A stretch of 64,000 nucleotides of DNA from Flavobacterium defluvii. GTDB lineage: Bacteria; Bacteroidota; Bacteroidia; Flavobacteriales; Flavobacteriaceae. The DNA lies in the NCBI RefSeq assembly GCF_900129555.1, contig NZ_FQWC01000003.1, positions 496,001 to 560,000 of the forward strand. The letters are read 5' to 3'. Positions 61,898-64,000 of this stretch are shown here, one piece after another. How positions within the stretch are numbered: position 1 is the stretch's first letter; each line of letters starts with the position of its first letter. The notes under the pieces are model-generated. The model ran no database searches, was not told the DNA's origin, and saw nothing but the letters and a program-made list of their open reading frames with translations. The position numbers were made by a program, and so were the translations under genes.

Positions 61898-62293
61898 TTA
61901 TAGAGGAAATACATAAGGGGTAAGTACCGCCACAATAATTCCGTCGTTGTTTGCAGTTGCAGTTAATTCTTTAACAACATTTCCGCCAGCATAAATTTTC
62001 ACAGTAATAGTTTGTCCTGCCGTTCCGCCAGTGCCTCCTACGTTAAGTGTTACACCATTTGTGCCTGCGTCTGCTGTAAATTCTTTAGTCCACGGAAGTG
62101 CGTTAATGTTTTCATTAAGTGCATTTCCGCCTTTTTCGATATAAGTTGCATCAAGCTGTCCGGCATAATTTCCCGTTACTTCGTATTTGATGTCTCTTGA
62201 TGCAGCGCTCGAATCATCGTTGTCGCTGCTGCAAGAAACCGCTGTAAAAGCAAGGGTTAATACAACTGCTAAAGTTTTTAAAATAGACTTCAT
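61898..62293 (-). CDS. Lipoprotein, small beta-domain
   Basis: Protein of 131 residues: lipoprotein signal MKSILKTLAVVLTLAFTAVSC, Cys about residue 21, followed by an acidic SSDNDDSSA linker. Mature domain is Gly/Thr-rich with alternating strands (GVTLNVGGTGGTAGQTITVKIY; VVKELTATANNDGIIVAVL), like other small Bacteroidota lipoproteins. Divergent from the kinase at 62462; the shared region has a TTACCTGA palindrome upstream of its promoter. Confidence 0.8.
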   Translation of the reverse strand: MKSILKTLAVVLTLAFTAVSCSSDNDDSSAASRDIKYEVTGNYAGQLDATYIEKGGNALNENINALPWTKEFTADAGTNGVTLNVGGTGGTAGQTITVKIYAGGNVVKELTATANNDGIIVAVLTPYVFPL

Positions 62294-62328
62294 AAATAAG
62301 TTCTTTAATAATTAAATTTCCTTTATAA

Positions 62329-62400
62329 CAAAACTACGGGCTTATTAAAGAGAGGGCAATACCTGATAAAAGGCATTTTGCATTACCTGATTTCAGGTAA
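62329..62400. promoter_or_regulatory. Divergent control region: lipoprotein promoter plus TACCTGAT sites
   Basis: Minus strand: TTG (62359-62357), 20-nt spacer, TAGTTTTG (62336-62329), full consensus match with a leader of about 30 nt. Upstream of it lie TACCTGAT (62360-62367) and the perfect palindrome TTACCTGATTTCAGGTAA (62383-62400), 24 bp apart. On the plus strand TAAATTTG (62439-62446) faces the kinase gene. The layout suits a regulator controlling one or both genes. Confidence 0.6.
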
Positions 62401-62461
62401 AAGCGAAGTGATTTTTTTTTTAAAGTGTTTTAATTTAATAAATTTGGCCAAATACCACTTT

Positions 62462-64000
62462 ATGAAGAAAATCTGCTTTTTAATCCTGTTTCTATTTTTA
62501 TCCGCCGTTTCGCATTCACAGGTTATTCTTTCATTAGACGACGATTCTGTTTACATAGACAGTATTGCCAAGGTTACAAAAAGCACAAAATCAGATAGTT
62601 TAAAATCACTTTACAGTTTTCGGTTATCCAAACTGTATTTAATGGTTCAGGACGTTAAAAAATCAAAAGAATATTTAGCACAGGCAAATCGGCTCAAATC
62701 CAAATTTCCTTTTTTAAACGATATTGCAGTCTATTACAATTCTTCTTCTTTTTTAGAAAAAGGCGACGTAGAAGGTTTTGAACAAGAACTTCTTAAAGCA
62801 AACGAAAGACTCAAAAAGTATTATAATACAGATGCATACAGGCTTCGCGCCGTCATTTTGCAAAATTACGGCATTATGCAGCAGCGTAGGAATAATGAAA
62901 AAGCCTATATGAAACTTTTAATTAATGAAGCGATTCCGGTTGCCAAAAGAAGCCGTGATTACGAACTAATAAGCGGTTTGTACAAAGCGGTTGCCATTAT
63001 TTTTATGAATACAGGAGAGCGCGAAAAAGCAGGAGAATATTTAAACGAAGCTCAAAAGTATATCGAAAGAGCAATTAAAAAAACACCAACGCTTGCCGAG
63101 TCCAGAATAGAAACTTATATTATTAATGCAGAAAACCTGGTCGAGTTAAAACATTATTATGATGCGGGAAAAACATTGGATAAAGCATTTTCTGTTTTAA
63201 AAGATTTTCCCGAATCGAACTTAAACGATTCTTATTTTTATTCAGAGGGATTGTATTATGCCAATTTAAATAAAAGTTCAGAAGCATTAGAAAGTTATAA
63301 AAAAGGTATACAATCTGCACAAAAACATCATAATACAATTGCTTTAAACCGATTAAAGTTTGCCGAATATGAAGTGCTTTTTAAGCTGAGAAATTATAAA
63401 AAAGCAAAAGCCAATCTGGATTATCTTTTAGAAAATACTGATATCATTGGCGATAAAAAGAATTATTATAACGAAATGGCAAAGGTTTATAATGCTACAA
63501 AAGAGTATGATAAAGCTTATTACTATTCGCATAAATACAATATTATAAACGACAGTTTAAACAATACCAAGTTTAAAACCGAAATCGTAGAGCTTGAAGC
63601 AAAATATAAAAAGGCCGAAAGCGAGAAAAAAATTACTTTGCTGCAGTCGCAAAATGAAAAAGCCGCTTTGATGGTCAACAACAACTGGCTCAATTCTGTG
63701 CTTTTTGCTGTATTGTCTTTCCTTTTATTTCTTACCGTTTTGTTTTTGTGGATTTTCAATAAAAATCAAAAAAAGCTTAGCATTCAGAAAGAAATAAATC
63801 ATGAACAAGAATTAAAAGCATTTGAAAATAAACACAAATTATCGGTTTCTAAAGCGTTGATCCAGGGTGAAGAAATAGAGAGAAAAAGAATTGCCCGAGA
63901 TCTTCACGACGGATTGGGAAGTATGCTTTCGAGTTTGAAAATTCATTTAAATCTTTCCAAAAAAGAAAATATTGAAACGATAAATAATGTAGATACTCTG
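62462..64000 (+). CDS. TPR-containing sensor histidine kinase, 3'-truncated
   Basis: The frame starts at ATG 62462 and is still open at the window end (513 codons visible). Signal peptide MKKICFLILFLFLSAVSHSQ; residues about 25-380 form TPR-like helical repeats (AGEYLNEAQKYIERAI; SEALESYKKGIQSAQ; YDKAYYYSHKYNIIND); a membrane helix (about 410-432) and a coiled coil; then HisKA_3-type phosphoacceptor block RKRIARDLHDGLGSMLSSLK. The catalytic ATPase domain is cut off. Such kinases usually pair with a LuxR-type regulator, expected just outside. No cognate regulator is visible. Confidence 0.88.
   Translation, partial: MKKICFLILFLFLSAVSHSQVILSLDDDSVYIDSIAKVTKSTKSDSLKSLYSFRLSKLYLMVQDVKKSKEYLAQANRLKSKFPFLNDIAVYYNSSSFLEKGDVEGFEQELLKANERLKKYYNTDAYRLRAVILQNYGIMQQRRNNEKAYMKLLINEAIPVAKRSRDYELISGLYKAVAIIFMNTGEREKAGEYLNEAQKYIERAIKKTPTLAESRIETYIINAENLVELKHYYDAGKTLDKAFSVLKDFPESNLNDSYFYSEGLYYANLNKSSEALESYKKGIQSAQKHHNTIALNRLKFAEYEVLFKLRNYKKAKANLDYLLENTDIIGDKKNYYNEMAKVYNATKEYDKAYYYSHKYNIINDSLNNTKFKTEIVELEAKYKKAESEKKITLLQSQNEKAALMVNNNWLNSVLFAVLSFLLFLTVLFLWIFNKNQKKLSIQKEINHEQELKAFENKHKLSVSKALIQGEEIERKRIARDLHDGLGSMLSSLKIHLNLSKKENIETINNVDTL

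Overview
The window is AT-rich (about one third GC by eye) and reads as chromosomal DNA of a Flavobacterium (Bacteroidota). The main evidence is promoter -7 boxes of the form TAnnTTTG, family-typical gene sets (YceD-rpmF-fabH-accB-accC; ftsX-DUF3098-uppP-truB; DUF5686 outer-membrane proteins; HopJ; multi-domain hybrid kinases), lipoproteins with SCSS lipoboxes, and weak or absent Shine-Dalgarno sequences. There is no rRNA, phage, transposase or CRISPR array. Most genes are core housekeeping genes with a few accessory islands between them.

Layout. 1-2.3 kb: truncated TPR-like protein, methylmalonyl-CoA epimerase, tRNA(CAT). 2.3-3.8 kb: accessory DNA-modification pair (Vsr-like nuclease and a convergent C5 cytosine methyltransferase). 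4.3-6.3 kb: small secreted/membrane protein, ribE, pdxA. 6.4-10.3 kb: YceD, L32, FabH, AccB, AccC (start of fatty-acid synthesis). 10.3-16.2 kb: five tandem PepSY-like small exported proteins, then a sigma-54 response regulator and a convergent hybrid kinase; rpoN itself lies at 36.6-38.1 kb. 16.4-21.4 kb: S9 peptidase, FAD oxidoreductase, MtgA, LpxR-like protein. 21.7-24.3 kb: immunity-like and small orphan genes, tRNA-Ala and a decayed tRNA copy. 24.3-32.4 kb: enoyl-CoA hydratase, QueD, LpxH, seven-haem cytochrome, hydrolase-MFS-RecJ. 32.7-39.7 kb: HopJ, RsmI, thymidine kinase, RpoN, AsnRS. 39.8-45.1 kb: two-gene accessory unit, MMPL/RND exporter, SMR pump, LytS/LytR pair. 45.4-50.6 kb: CPA2 antiporter, DUF5686 protein. 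50.7-56.1 kb: Frr, PyrH, thioredoxin-like protein, a possible 26-residue peptide gene, TruB, UppP, DUF3098, FtsX. 56.4-64 kb: LeuRS with an apparent extra segment, hydrolase-ECF sigma-membrane protein operon, lipoprotein, and a TPR histidine kinase cut by the window end.

The most striking unlisted structure is in the gaps between genes. Nearly every gap after a gene holds one of a dozen or so word-like sequence families, nearly always arranged as inverted repeats (arms up to 32 bp, several perfect). At least seven of these families occur two or more times in this 64 kb. Two complex elements stand out: a composite of about 100 bp present at 10.4 and 36.4 kb in opposite orientations, each beside the same CCCGACAGG palindrome, and a nested-hairpin family (CTACCGATAT...CCTAACGG) at 21.4 and 45.2 kb. 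The second theme is a plausible self-contained circuit: hybrid kinase, sigma-54 activator, RpoN, and a PepSY-like array preceded by GTATAC repeats and imperfect -24/-12-like sites.
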